Assembly: GCF_017301635.1 (NCBI RefSeq)
Contig: NZ_CP071091.1
Coordinates: 4,042,001 to 4,106,000 of the forward strand
Source: Myxococcus landrumus
Lineage (GTDB): Bacteria; Myxococcota; Myxococcia; Myxococcales; Myxococcaceae
DNA length: 64,000 bases
Direction: 5' to 3'
Shown here: positions 51,584 through 60,894 of the stretch, piece after piece
Position numbering within the stretch: position 1 is the first letter of the stretch
Layout: every line of letters begins with the position of its first letter
Notes under the pieces: model-generated
What the model was told of the DNA's origin: nothing
The model's input: the letters and a program-made list of their open reading frames with translations, nothing else
Databases searched by the model: none
Made by a program: the position numbers and the translations under genes

Positions 51584-53665
51584 ATGCGAGCGATGCCGTT
51601 GGCCCTGCCCTATTTCGAGCAAGCTCAGCAGGGCCTGGTGCGCCATTTCGGTCTGGCACAATTCCGTCCAGGCCAGGCCGAGGTCATCTCCACCGTCCTG
51701 AGCGGGCGCAACACCGTGGTGGTGATGCCCACGGGCGCGGGCAAGAGCCTGTGCTACCAGCTCCCGGCCACGCTGTTGCCGGGGTTGACGCTGGTGGTGT
51801 CCCCGCTGATTGCGCTGATGAAGGACCAGGTGGAGCAGCTCACGGCGCGGGGCATCTCCGCGACGTTCATCAACTCCTCCCTGTCGGACCTGGAGCGCGC
51901 GGAGCGGATGCGCCGGCTGCGCGCGGGCGAGTACAAGCTTCTGTACGTGGCGCCCGAGCGCTTCCGGAGCGCGAGCTTCATCCAGACCGTCACAGACGTA
52001 GGCGTGGACCTGTTCGCGGTGGACGAGGCGCACTGCATCTCCCAGTGGGGCCACGACTTCCGGCCGGACTACGCGCTGCTGGGACAGGTGCGCAAGCGGC
52101 TGCGTCCACCGCGCACGGTGGCGCTCACGGCGACGGCCACGCCCGAGGTTCGCGCGGACATCGTCCGGGTGCTGTTGATGAAGGAGCCCCGGGAGTTCGC
52201 CATGGGGTTCGACCGGCCCAACCTCTTCCTCGGCAAGCAGGAGGTAGGTGGGGACTCGGACCGGCATGAAGCCTGCGCGCGGCTGGCGTCGCTGGGCGGC
52301 AGCGGCATCATCTACTGCTCGACGCGGCGTGCATCGGAGGGAGTCTTCTCGGAGCTGCATGGCCGAGGCGTGAAGGCGGTGCTGTACCACGCGGGCATGG
52401 ACGACGACGCGAGGCGGCGGGCACAAGACACGTTCATGTCCACGAAGGACGCGGTGGCGGTCGCCACCAATGCGTTCGGCATGGGCATCGACAAGTCCGA
52501 CATCCGCTTCGTCGCCCACGCCAACATCCCCCGGGCGGTGGAGGCCTACTACCAGGAGATTGGCCGAGCGGGCCGCGACGGTGGCGATGCGCGGGCGGTG
52601 CTGCTGTTCAACCACTCGGATGTCTACACGCAGGAGCGGCTCATCCAGGGCAACCACCCGTCGGAGGCGGTCCTCGCGGACGTGTGGGGCGTGCTCCAGT
52701 CGGTGGAGGAGTTCGAGCGGGGCGTCCATGTGCTCGCGGGCATGGTGAACGCCAGCGAGTTCGAGGTCTCCGCCGCGGTGCGCATCTTCGAGCGCGCCGG
52801 GAAGCTGGAGCGAGGCAGCCGCGGCGAGGGGGCGCACGGGGTGACGTTGACGGAGAAGGCCCAGGGGGCGCACCCGCATGCGGCGGACGCGCAGCGGCTC
52901 TTGAAGTCACTGCTGGAGACGTTCCCCGTCGGGCGGCAGGCCACCACGGAGCTGACCATCCTCGCCAGACGCGTCGGGCTGACGGTGGATGAGGTGCGGC
53001 ACGCGCTGGGCCTGTTGGAGAAGTCGGGCGTGGTGAAGGTGCGCAGGCCCTTCTCCGGACGCTCCATCCGCGCCCTGGCCCGCCTCCCCTTCCGGGAGAT
53101 GGGCATGGACCTGAGCCATGTGCGCGAGCAGGAGCGGCAGAACCTCCAGCTCCTGCGGCGGATGACGGACTACGCCTACGCGGACCGGGACCAGCGCTGC
53201 CGGCGGCGGACCGTCCTGCACTACTTCGGGCAGGAGGATGTGGAGTCCTCGTGCGGCAACTGCGACGTCTGCGCGCCCGCGAAGATGCCGGTGCTGCTGT
53301 CCGGCGGGCCGTCCGCGTCGCGAGCCCGCGCCTCCGCCGCCACGGCTCCGGTGACGAGCTACAGCGAGCTGGCCTCGACGGAGCTGCGGCGCTGGCGCAA
53401 GGAGCTGTCGAAGGACCTGGGGGTCGCCCCCTTCATCATCTTCAACGACGCGACGCTGTTGGGACTCGCCGCGACGCTGCCCATCGACAGGGAGGGCTTC
53501 CTCACGGTGAAGGGCACGGGCGAGAGCCGCTGGGAGCGCTTCGGCCCCAAGGTGGTGGAAATCTGTCTCATGGCCCGGGCCGCGGGGCATGAACCCCAGG
53601 TTGTGCCCATGGCCATGAGCAAGGCTCGCAAGCCACGCATCCGCCGCGCTTTGGGCTCCGACTGA
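51584..53665 (+). CDS. recQ: ATP-dependent DNA helicase RecQ
   Basis: A 693-residue RecQ 3'-5' helicase. Motifs are the aromatic-rich FGLAQFRPGQAEVI (motif 0), MPTGAGKSLCYQLP (I), VDEAHCISQWGHDFRPDY (II with RecQ loop), ALTATATPEVRADI (III), YCSTRRASEGV (IV), VATNAFGMGIDKSDIRFVAH (V) and YYQEIGRAGRDG (VI). The zinc-binding region (CRRRTVLHYFGQ with CGNCDVC) and a C-terminal HRDC domain (about 605-680) follow. AGGA 8 nt upstream favours ATG 51584; ATG 51575 is the alternative. Confidence 0.97.
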   Translation: MRAMPLALPYFEQAQQGLVRHFGLAQFRPGQAEVISTVLSGRNTVVVMPTGAGKSLCYQLPATLLPGLTLVVSPLIALMKDQVEQLTARGISATFINSSLSDLERAERMRRLRAGEYKLLYVAPERFRSASFIQTVTDVGVDLFAVDEAHCISQWGHDFRPDYALLGQVRKRLRPPRTVALTATATPEVRADIVRVLLMKEPREFAMGFDRPNLFLGKQEVGGDSDRHEACARLASLGGSGIIYCSTRRASEGVFSELHGRGVKAVLYHAGMDDDARRRAQDTFMSTKDAVAVATNAFGMGIDKSDIRFVAHANIPRAVEAYYQEIGRAGRDGGDARAVLLFNHSDVYTQERLIQGNHPSEAVLADVWGVLQSVEEFERGVHVLAGMVNASEFEVSAAVRIFERAGKLERGSRGEGAHGVTLTEKAQGAHPHAADAQRLLKSLLETFPVGRQATTELTILARRVGLTVDEVRHALGLLEKSGVVKVRRPFSGRSIRALARLPFREMGMDLSHVREQERQNLQLLRRMTDYAYADRDQRCRRRTVLHYFGQEDVESSCGNCDVCAPAKMPVLLSGGPSASRARASAATAPVTSYSELASTELRRWRKELSKDLGVAPFIIFNDATLLGLAATLPIDREGFLTVKGTGESRWERFGPKVVEICLMARAAGHEPQVVPMAMSKARKPRIRRALGSD

Positions 53666-53704
53666 CGGCGTGGAGGAAGCCGCCGCCCAGTCCACCTCTG
53701 GACT

Positions 53705-54082
53705 TCAGCGCCCTCGGCGATAGGCGGCGCGGGCGATGAAGTAGCGCAGGGTGCCCATGACGGTGCCCACGACGAGCGCGAGCAGGAAGATGACCACCAC
53801 GGTGGTGAGGCCGAAGATGAGGCGCACTCCGGACTCGGAGATGTGTCCGTTGAAGAAGGCCGTGCGCAGCGGGTCCATCGCGCCCATGAGCTCCAGGGCC
53901 CGTGCGGGCAGGGAGTCCAGGGACAGCGACAAGCGCTGCAGGAAGCGCGAGGGGAACAGGCGCAGCGCGATTTCCACCACGACGCCCACCAGCAGGTAGA
54001 GCATCGAGAGCAGGAAGGCGTTGCCCCACATGATGCGCAGCAACGGGGACTCAGGCCCCGAGCCGGAGGGAGGTGTCCTCAC
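53705..54082 (-). CDS. small two-TM membrane protein
   Basis: A 125-residue protein with two predicted membrane segments (about residues 20-42, FLLSMLYLLVGVVVEIALRL; and 85-110, LIFGLTTVVVIFLLALVVGT) and a connecting loop. Start is GTG one base past the TPR gene stop, implying co-translation with that large protein, so it may anchor or support it in the inner membrane. No family is recognised. A perfect 6-bp hairpin (53689-53704) sits at its stop. Confidence 0.7.
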   Translation of the reverse strand: MRTPPSGSGPESPLLRIMWGNAFLLSMLYLLVGVVVEIALRLFPSRFLQRLSLSLDSLPARALELMGAMDPLRTAFFNGHISESGVRLIFGLTTVVVIFLLALVVGTVMGTLRYFIARAAYRRGR

Positions 54083-54083
54083 G

Positions 54084-57000
54084 CTAACGAGCCGCCTTCT
54101 TCTTGAGGGACGGCAGCGCCTTCTTCACACGCGCCGCATCCTCGCTGTCCCCGGCCAGCCGGAGGAAGGCCTCATACGCGTCCACGGCCCGCACCAGCTC
54201 CGCTGACTCCCGGACAAGCACGTCCGCCAGGGCCAGGTAGGCCGGCCCGTCCGTGGGCTCCAGCTCCACTGCCTTCAAGAGCGCCGTCTTCGCCGCGGCC
54301 TCCTGCTTCTGCTTGAGGGCCACCATCCCGAGCGCAAGGTAGGAACGTCCCTCGTACGGCGCCAGGCGGACGGCCTCATCCGCGGCGGCGCGCGCGTCCT
54401 TCAGCACGCCCGCGCCCAGGAGGACTCGGGCCCTGGCGGCCTGGGCGAAGGCCTTGTCCCACGGGGTGGGGGCCCTCGCGGCCAGGTCTTCCAGCGTTCG
54501 CGCCACCGTGCGGCCACCACTCGGGAGCTGCACATAGAACTCGCCCACCCGTCCGCACGTGGCGTCGGGGCCCTCACGCCGCGCGGCCGCGAAGGCGGCC
54601 TCCGCGTTGTCCGTATTGCCCTGGCGAAGGAACGCGTGGGCAATCTCGCAGAAGGTGTCCGGGTCCTTCGGGTCCAGCTTGTTGGCGCGCTCCAGTGAGG
54701 CGAAGCCACCCTTGGCATCGCCCGCGCCAAAGAGGATGGCGGCGCGCAGCCGGTGCGACTCCGCGTCGTCCGGGGCCAGCTTCGCCGCACGTCCCACGGC
54801 GCCCTCCGCTTCCTTGCGGCGCCCGGACTGGAAGAGCGCCAGCGCGAAGCCCTTCTGCGCGGCGGCGCTGCCGGGGTTGTCGAGCTGCCACGCCTCGAAC
54901 TGCTTGAGGGCCTCGGGCGTGCGGCCCAACGCCAGCAACGTGCGGCCCAGGGCATCTCGCGCTTCGCCGTGCGCGCCGTTGCGCTCCACCGCCTGCGTCA
55001 GGGGCTTGAGCGCCATGTCCGGCAGACCTCGCGACAGGAGCAGGCGCCCCAGGGAGCACGACGCCTCGTAGTCGCGAGGGCTCTTCTGCGCCTCCTCGAA
55101 CTGGGCCTGCGCTTTGTCGAGAGCGCGCTCGCGCCAGTACAACTGCCCCAGCGCGACTCGCATGTCGTTGCGCGGGCGCTTCGAGGCGGCCAGCGCCTTC
55201 TCGAGCAGCTCACGCGCTTGCGTGCCATTGCCTTCGGCGGAGTCGGCCAGGGCCAGGAGCGACACGGCCTCCGGCGGGTAGCGCTCGTTGACGCGGGTGC
55301 GCGCCAGCTCCGTGCGGACGCGCTTCCAGTCGCCCATGCGCGCGTAGGCGGCGGCGCGCACCAGGGCCACCTTGCGGCCACCGTCAGCATCCAGGCGCGT
55401 CAGCACCTCGCGCTCGCGGTCCTTGTCCAACAGCGTACGGCCCAGCCCCTCACGGGCTTCGTCGCTCTTGGGCTGCAGCTTCAGGCCCGCCTCGTATGCG
55501 GCCAGCGCCGCGTCCAGCTTCCCCGCCGCGCGGCTCGAAGCACCCAGCGCGAGCTGGAAGTCGAAGGCCAGCGCGCCTTGAGTCCCCTTCGACAGCAGGG
55601 CGCGGGCCTCGTCGTGCTTGCCCACGGCGGCCAGGAGCTGGCCGTGAACCAATTGCTGGCGCGACTCGAGGGAGGCGGGCAGCTCCGCGTCACCAGCCAG
55701 CGGGGCCACGTCCGCGAGTGCCTCGTCCAGGTCCTGCTCTTGGGCCAGCCGGGCCTCGGCCTGACCGATGCGCGCCAAGGGGTGCTTGGGTGACTTGGTG
55801 CGCGCCTTCGCGAATATCTCGACGGCCTGCTGGAAATCCTCCGAGGCCAGGTAGTAGCCGCCCAGCGCCACCAGGGCACGAACGTTGGACGGAGAGGCAC
55901 GGAGCGCGCGGTCAAACCGCTCGAGCGCCTTCTTCTCGTCCTTCGACGCCAGGAGCAGGCTCGCGGCGAGCGCGTGGACCTCGGTGCTCTCGTCCGTCGC
56001 GGCGAGCAACGCGCGGCGTGCCGGCTCTCGTCCCCGGTCATCGGCCACGAGGACGTTGGTGGTCAGCACCAATCCTGGGGCGGCTTCTCGCACGCCCGGC
56101 TTCTCCAGGGCCTCGAGCGCCTTGAGGCGGTCCTCGGGAGACATGCCGTGGTCAGCGAAGAGCAGCGCATGTGTCCACGCGGTGAGGGCCCACGCGCGGC
56201 TGCTGCTCTCATCCATCTCCAGCGCGCTGCCAAGCTGCTGGAGGGCACCTTTCAGCGAGGCCCGCGTGTCCTGGACGATGAGGTCCTCGGAGCGCGCGAG
56301 CGCCTCGTTCAGCGTCTGACCGCCCGAGGCCGCGCGGATGCGAAGGAAGCCGACGACGACGGTGATGAGCACCATCGCCAGCGCCGTGACACCGGCAATC
56401 TTGACGCCGTTGCGCTTGATGAACGAGGTCTTCGCGGCCTCGCGCGCCAGCTTCTGACGAAGCTCCTTCTCGTAAGCGACGGTGAGGGCCTCGGTGTCCT
56501 GCTTGGGCGCGCCGGCCTTCGGCTTCGCCGTGGCCCCGGTGGCCTCGGCGACATCGGGAAGGTCGTCGAGCAACGAGCGCTTGGAGCCAGAGCCCCGCGC
56601 CGAGGGCGCGGCCCGGGCAACGACAGGCGCGGCGCCCGTCGGCTCCACGGGTGGCAAGTCGCCCAGCAGTCCGCCCGAGGCGGGTATCACCGGCTTCGCG
56701 GTAGTGAACTCGCTGGAGCGCAGCAGCACATCCTCTTCGGACTCAGCGGCGGGGCCCCCTGCCCCAGCGTCGCCCTCACTCGAGGAGGCGGACTCGTCGA
56801 TGTCCTGCGTCCGCGAAGCCGTCTCCGTCCGAGCGTCGTCGCCCGTCGGCGCATCGGAAGAGGTCTCGAGGCCCGACGGTGCTGGCTCGCCCTCCTCATC
56901 GGACAGCGACAGGTCGAGCGTCGGCAACAGCGAGCCGGGCGAAGCGCCCAGCACGGGAATCGGCCTGTCAATCAACCCCAGCGAAGAACCCGACGAGGAA

Positions 57001-57779
57001 GCAGCCTGCTCACCCGAATCCACCGCGGCCTCCGAGCCGCTCTCCGAAGCAAGCCCCAGGTCCACGTCCTCCCCAGCACCGGAGGAACCCGAGCCCGCGA
57101 CCACCGGGGCATCCGCCACGGCTCCACCGGCCTCACCCGCCCCAGCGGCGCTCGCCAGATCCGCGGCGACCCGAGCCCCCACGGACTTCGCCGCACCCGC
57201 ACCCGCGGCCTTCGCGACATCGCCCAGCGCCGCGGCCCGCAGCCTCGCCGCCGCCATCGGAGCCGCGGACACCGCTTCACCGCCCTCGGGATTCTCGCTC
57301 CCGTCGGCCTCCCCCTCCTCGGGAGCGGCCTTCTCCAACCCCATCAGGTCCGCGAAGACGGGCGCGGGTCCACCGGCCAGTGCCTGCTGGGCCTGCTCCA
57401 GCCACAGCTTCACGCGGCCGTCATTGGGCTGCAGCGCCACCGCCTTGCGCAGCAGGGGCAAGGCCGAGCGATACAACCCGCGCTGCAACAACACCTCGCC
57501 AATCAAGTTGTAGGCGTAGGGGTTGTCCTTCTCGATGGCGATGGCCTTGTCGAACTGCTCCATCGCCTGCGCGGGGCGCCCCAGCTGAATCAGCGCCTTG
57601 CCCCAGAGCACCCGCCCCACCGTCGAGGACGGATGATGGGAGATGCCCTGTTCGCACACCTCGATGGCGCGCGCCGAGTCCCCCTTCTCCAGCAGGGCCT
57701 TGGCCAGTTCAACGAAAACAGAAGACGTCGGGTCCTGCCGGAGGAGCTGCTCGTAACGCTCCACCATCGACTTGGCCAT
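54084..57779 (-). CDS. large TPR protein with central transmembrane segment
   Basis: A 1231-residue protein. Residues about 5-145 are N-terminal TPRs (MVERYEQLLRQDPTSSVFVE, AQAMEQFDKAIAIEKDNPYA). Residues 145-455 are a low-complexity Ala/Ser/Glu/Asp linker. A transmembrane helix (KIAGVTALAMVLITVVVGFL) follows near residues 460-480. The rest, to the C-terminus, consists of about 15 TPRs or TPR-like hairpins. The topology suggests a cytoplasmic N-terminal domain linked through the membrane to a large periplasmic repeat domain. ATG 57779 is chosen; a GTG at 57851 is also possible. TPR scaffolds in myxobacteria often serve motility or secretion; here the role is unknown. Confidence 0.8.
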   Translation of the reverse strand: MAKSMVERYEQLLRQDPTSSVFVELAKALLEKGDSARAIEVCEQGISHHPSSTVGRVLWGKALIQLGRPAQAMEQFDKAIAIEKDNPYAYNLIGEVLLQRGLYRSALPLLRKAVALQPNDGRVKLWLEQAQQALAGGPAPVFADLMGLEKAAPEEGEADGSENPEGGEAVSAAPMAAARLRAAALGDVAKAAGAGAAKSVGARVAADLASAAGAGEAGGAVADAPVVAGSGSSGAGEDVDLGLASESGSEAAVDSGEQAASSSGSSLGLIDRPIPVLGASPGSLLPTLDLSLSDEEGEPAPSGLETSSDAPTGDDARTETASRTQDIDESASSSEGDAGAGGPAAESEEDVLLRSSEFTTAKPVIPASGGLLGDLPPVEPTGAAPVVARAAPSARGSGSKRSLLDDLPDVAEATGATAKPKAGAPKQDTEALTVAYEKELRQKLAREAAKTSFIKRNGVKIAGVTALAMVLITVVVGFLRIRAASGGQTLNEALARSEDLIVQDTRASLKGALQQLGSALEMDESSSRAWALTAWTHALLFADHGMSPEDRLKALEALEKPGVREAAPGLVLTTNVLVADDRGREPARRALLAATDESTEVHALAASLLLASKDEKKALERFDRALRASPSNVRALVALGGYYLASEDFQQAVEIFAKARTKSPKHPLARIGQAEARLAQEQDLDEALADVAPLAGDAELPASLESRQQLVHGQLLAAVGKHDEARALLSKGTQGALAFDFQLALGASSRAAGKLDAALAAYEAGLKLQPKSDEAREGLGRTLLDKDREREVLTRLDADGGRKVALVRAAAYARMGDWKRVRTELARTRVNERYPPEAVSLLALADSAEGNGTQARELLEKALAASKRPRNDMRVALGQLYWRERALDKAQAQFEEAQKSPRDYEASCSLGRLLLSRGLPDMALKPLTQAVERNGAHGEARDALGRTLLALGRTPEALKQFEAWQLDNPGSAAAQKGFALALFQSGRRKEAEGAVGRAAKLAPDDAESHRLRAAILFGAGDAKGGFASLERANKLDPKDPDTFCEIAHAFLRQGNTDNAEAAFAAARREGPDATCGRVGEFYVQLPSGGRTVARTLEDLAARAPTPWDKAFAQAARARVLLGAGVLKDARAAADEAVRLAPYEGRSYLALGMVALKQKQEAAAKTALLKAVELEPTDGPAYLALADVLVRESAELVRAVDAYEAFLRLAGDSEDAARVKKALPSLKKKAAR

Positions 57780-57854
57780 GTGGGCTTGCGACTCCGGTGC
57801 TCGGGCGAGGGAGCCGGACCATACCACCGTGAACTCGTCCCGGGCGGCCACCGG

Positions 57855-58289
57855 ATGCTACCGTCCCACCTCGTGATTCGCCCGCTCGCCCTCTTCCTCG
57901 CGCTCGCCCTCGGCGGATGCGCAACCCTGTCCAAGAAATCCAACCTGGAAGAACTCAAGCCGGTGGTGGAGTCGTTCCACAAGGTCATCCGGTGGAAGGA
58001 CTTCAGGACCGCCGCGCGCTTCGTCGTCCCGGAGCGGCGCCAGGCCTTCACGCGCGCCCGGCTGGCCCTCCAGGACGAGCGGGACCTGTCCATCAGCGAC
58101 TACGAAATCGAGGAGGTCGTGATGTCGGAGGACGGCACGCGGGCCCTGGTGCAGAGCCGCATCCAGTGGATGCGCCTGCCCTCCGCCACGGAGCACACCT
58201 CGGTGGTGAGCTCGGAGTTCGTCTACAAGGACGGGGCGTGGCTGCTGGAGCGCCAGGACACCGGTCCGTTCGCGGACGAGTTGCGCTAG
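57855..58289 (+). CDS. NTF2-like lipoprotein
   Basis: A 144-residue lipoprotein: its signal peptide ends LALALGGCATL. The mature part (LEELKPVVESFHKVIRWKDF, SISDYEIEEVVMSEDGTRA, SSEFVYKDGAWLLER) has the alpha-beta(4) order of NTF2/SnoaL-like folds, used to bind small ligands or partners. Start could also be the GTG at 57873 (138 residues). It is divergent from the large TPR gene and is followed, 6 nt after its stop, by the tandem hairpin array. Confidence 0.75.
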   Translation: MLPSHLVIRPLALFLALALGGCATLSKKSNLEELKPVVESFHKVIRWKDFRTAARFVVPERRQAFTRARLALQDERDLSISDYEIEEVVMSEDGTRALVQSRIQWMRLPSATEHTSVVSSEFVYKDGAWLLERQDTGPFADELR

Positions 58290-58294
58290 GCTGC

Positions 58295-58510
58295 CAAAAA
58301 GAAACCGCCCACCGACTCGGGGCCGGCCGAGGCGGTGGGCGTCGGGTGCTCCCCAATGGAGCGCCCTACAAGAAGCCGCCCATCGACTCGGGGCCGGCCG
58401 AGGCGATGGGCGTCGGGAACTCCCCCATGGAGTGCCCTACAAGAATCCGTCCACCGACTCGGGGCCGGCCGAGGCGGTGGACGTCGGGAGCTCCCCAATG
58501 GAGCGCCCTG
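58295..58510. repeat. three tandem 71-bp two-hairpin repeats
   Basis: Three units, each 71 bp apart (anchor GACTCGG at 58314, 58385, 58456). Each has hairpin A (9-bp outer stem, A-G mismatch, 5-bp inner stem, 6-nt loop; 58306-58341, 58377-58412, 58448-58483) and hairpin B (9-position stem, 5-nt loop; 58344-58366, 58415-58437, 58486-58508). Paired changes preserve stems: in A, C-G becomes T-A at position 7 in copy 2 and at position 3 in copy 3; in B, G-C becomes A-T at position 5 in copy 2. Unit length is not a multiple of 3, so this is not coding. Confidence 0.92.
58296..58341 (-). terminator. candidate intrinsic terminator at end of repeat array
   Basis: On the minus strand hairpin A of the first copy is followed by GGTTTCTTTTTGG, a long stem plus U-rich tract. 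It would end the epimerase-acyltransferase transcript. Copies 2 and 3 have shorter tails (TTCTTG), so the array looks like a duplicated terminator. Confidence 0.7.
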
Positions 58511-58769
58511 ACATTTGGGCGGGGCGACGCTATGACCAGGCCCGCATCGCCGCGCGGTGACGCCGGGCCATAGAGCAATGGCGATGCCACGCCGGGCCCC
58601 AGCCTCCGGGCCCACACGCGCTCACGAAGATTCAAGGGCTTGCACTCACGCCACGCCGACAGTCCCAGGGATGGAGCGTCGGGGGGCTGACACTGCTGTC
58701 ATGGGGTCCAGCCTTCGACGTCGCGACAGACGCGACAGTCGTGTCAGGGGACCCTCGGACTTTCCCCTC

Positions 58770-59693
58770 TCAGTCCGCGAGGACGGCGCGGATGGTCTCC
58801 CGCATGGAGTGGCGGGGCTTCCAGGCCACGTCCTGGACCCAACGGCTGCCATCCACGGCGCACAGGAACTGGATGTGGTCCAGCTCCGGGGGCGGGAAGT
58901 TGGCGATGCGGTACTTGAAGAGCATGCCCAACAGGGGCCGGGCCACCGGGTGGGGCACGGGGATGGGGGAGTTGCCCAGCTCGCGCATCACCGCGGACAG
59001 GGGCACCTCGCCGGGGCCGACGACGTTGTAGACGCCCTTGGGCTCCGGGCGGAGGGCGGCCACCATGGCGCGGGCGACGTCCTCCACATGGATGAGCTGC
59101 ACCATGGGGTCGAAGCCCGCCATCATCCACGGGTGGCGCAGGCGCAGGTAGTTGGACGGCGCGTTCTTGATGGTCGGCCCGACGATGTGGACCGGCCGCA
59201 GAATCACCGTCTCGATGTGGGGGTGCTTCCAGAAGAAGCCATGCGCGAGCATGTCCACTTCAATCAAGTCCCGCACGCCGGAGAAGCGGCTGGCCGCCAT
59301 GAGCGGCGCGTCTTCGGTGAGGAAGTTGGAGTTGTCCGGGCTGGGCCCGTAGACGTTGGCCGACGAGAGGACGACGACCTTCTTCACGCCGTACTTCGCG
59401 CAGTATTCCAACAGGCGCGTGGTGCCCACGACGTTGAACGAGTGGTGCTCCTCCTCGCTCATCCGCGGGTCATGCATGATGCCCATGTGGATGACGGCGC
59501 GGACCTCGTTCTTGCGAAAGACGTCCTCCGCCTTCTTCTTGCGCAGGTCGAGCTCGTACATCTCGACGTCCTTCGGCCGGCCCACGAAGGGACGCCGGTC
59601 GATGCCGATGATGCGCTCATGCTTGTGCAGAAGCTTCGCGAGGGTGCGGCCGAGGTTGCCGCTAATGCCCGTGACGACGACGGCCGGTCTCAT
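58770..59693 (-). CDS. NAD-dependent epimerase/dehydratase (extended SDR)
   Basis: A 307-residue extended SDR. It shows the nucleotide-binding VVVTGISGNLGRTLAKLL, the Asp of IIGIDRRP, the VVVLSSANVYGP segment with a catalytic Ser, and a conserved ILRPVHIVGP. The classical YxxxK motif is not visible in the normal place, so the enzyme may be degenerate or act on nucleotide sugars in another manner. Downstream sits a 262-bp gap and the repeat array with its terminator. It is transcribed after the acyltransferase gene (35 bp). Confidence 0.82.
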   Translation of the reverse strand: MRPAVVVTGISGNLGRTLAKLLHKHERIIGIDRRPFVGRPKDVEMYELDLRKKKAEDVFRKNEVRAVIHMGIMHDPRMSEEEHHSFNVVGTTRLLEYCAKYGVKKVVVLSSANVYGPSPDNSNFLTEDAPLMAASRFSGVRDLIEVDMLAHGFFWKHPHIETVILRPVHIVGPTIKNAPSNYLRLRHPWMMAGFDPMVQLIHVEDVARAMVAALRPEPKGVYNVVGPGEVPLSAVMRELGNSPIPVPHPVARPLLGMLFKYRIANFPPPELDHIQFLCAVDGSRWVQDVAWKPRHSMRETIRAVLAD

Positions 59694-59728
59694 GGACAAA
59701 GCCTCTTAGCACTGAACGGAGGGGTGGC

Positions 59729-60583
59729 TCACCAGAACACCCCCCGGCGCTCCTTGAGCCCCTGGTGGAGCATGGACTGGATGGCGCCCTTCACGGTGCG
59801 GACCTTCTTGTCCAGCTCGCTGTCCTCGTCGTCCGGGCGCCCGGTGAAGTGCATGGGGTCGCCGTAGTACAGCCGGTACTTCGTGGGCAGCGGGAAAGGC
59901 AGGCCCGTGGGGGTGATGGGGAACGACGGGAAGCCCAACAGCTTCGCCACGGGCTTGAGGTCCATGAGCGCCGGGGCCTGCTCCTCCGCGCCGACGACGG
60001 CCACGGGGACGATGGGCGTGCGCGTCTCCAGCGCCAGGCGCATGAAGCCCAGGCCGAACTCCTGGAGCTGGTAGCGCTGGGGCCACAGCTTGTTGATGCC
60101 GCGGGTGCCCTCGGGGAAGACGAGGATGGCCTCATCCGACTCGAGCAGCCGCCGGCAGTTCTCCGGCGTGCCGACAATCTGCCCCATGCGCGCCATGAAC
60201 GTGGAGACGTACGGCAGGGACGGCACCCACTTCTCCACCATGCTGCGCACGGCGCGAGGGGGCGTGGCCTCCAGCATCAGGGACACGCCAATCATGGCGC
60301 CATCCAGGGGGACCTGCCCGGAGTGGTTGGACACCAGCAGCACCCGTCCGGCGGGGACCTTCTCGATGCCGTAGGTCTCCACGCGGAAGTAGTTCCGGTA
60401 GAGCCAGAGGAAGGGAGCCACCGCGGAGAGGCTGAAGTCGAGGTTGTACCCGAAGGGGTCCACCCCGTACTCGTTCTCCGGACGAGCCATGGCCTGCATG
60501 CGAGCCTTCTGCTCGTCATTGGCCATGCGGTCGGTCCACTCCCGCAGGCCCTTCTTCACTCGGTCGCCGAGACGCTCCAGCAT
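59729..60583 (-). CDS. lysophospholipid acyltransferase (PlsC-like)
   Basis: A 284-residue LPLAT-family enzyme. The active motif is NHSGQVPLDGAM (His-Asp pair, in the NHSG variant of MGAT-like LPLATs), followed by the second LPLAT block FPEGTRGINK near residue 160 and VPVAVVGAEEQ. It is expected to acylate lysophospholipids or similar acceptors at the inner membrane. It is upstream of the epimerase gene in the same direction, so it may feed modified lipids into the same pathway. Confidence 0.87.
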   Translation of the reverse strand: MLERLGDRVKKGLREWTDRMANDEQKARMQAMARPENEYGVDPFGYNLDFSLSAVAPFLWLYRNYFRVETYGIEKVPAGRVLLVSNHSGQVPLDGAMIGVSLMLEATPPRAVRSMVEKWVPSLPYVSTFMARMGQIVGTPENCRRLLESDEAILVFPEGTRGINKLWPQRYQLQEFGLGFMRLALETRTPIVPVAVVGAEEQAPALMDLKPVAKLLGFPSFPITPTGLPFPLPTKYRLYYGDPMHFTGRPDDEDSELDKKVRTVKGAIQSMLHQGLKERRGVFW

Positions 60584-60894
60584 ATCCCGCGCTCTTTAAC
60601 ACCACCCGCTCCCGCCCCGGGAGAGGAGAAACCCGGAACCGCGCACCCGGCGCTCCGGACGGGCCAGACCCTCCATCCGCGTCTTCCTCGCGACACTCGA
60701 ATCACTCGACCCACGGGGTTCACGGAGCCTTCGCGACGTGGCCCTCCGCGAGGTGGGCGCGTGCGCGTTTCGAGGGGGCGTGGGTGTAGGCTTCGCGCAT
60801 GGAGGCCTGGAGTGCCCATCAAGGGTGAGCCCACCGTGTCCCACTCCAGTCGAGCGCGCAGCGGAGCCAGGGTTGGCGGCGCGAGAGGTGTGGT
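60584..60894. other. divergent intergenic region
   Basis: It separates the acyltransferase (minus) from the hydrolase gene (plus) and should contain both promoters. I see no clear -35/-10 or operator and no supported gene. GC stays high throughout. Confidence 0.4.

Noticed and set aside
51655..51670. TGGCAC motif within recQ as sigma-54 promoter
   Set aside because: The -12 half does not match TTGCW and it lies inside a coding region with no nearby start.
55974..58289. 771-codon plus-strand frame opposite the large TPR gene
   Set aside because: TPR repeats are clear on the minus strand; only the terminal lipoprotein segment of the plus frame is real.
58295..58510. CRISPR array
   Set aside because: Units are directly adjacent 71-bp copies without unique spacers and no cas genes are present; the hairpin and U-tract interpretation fits better.
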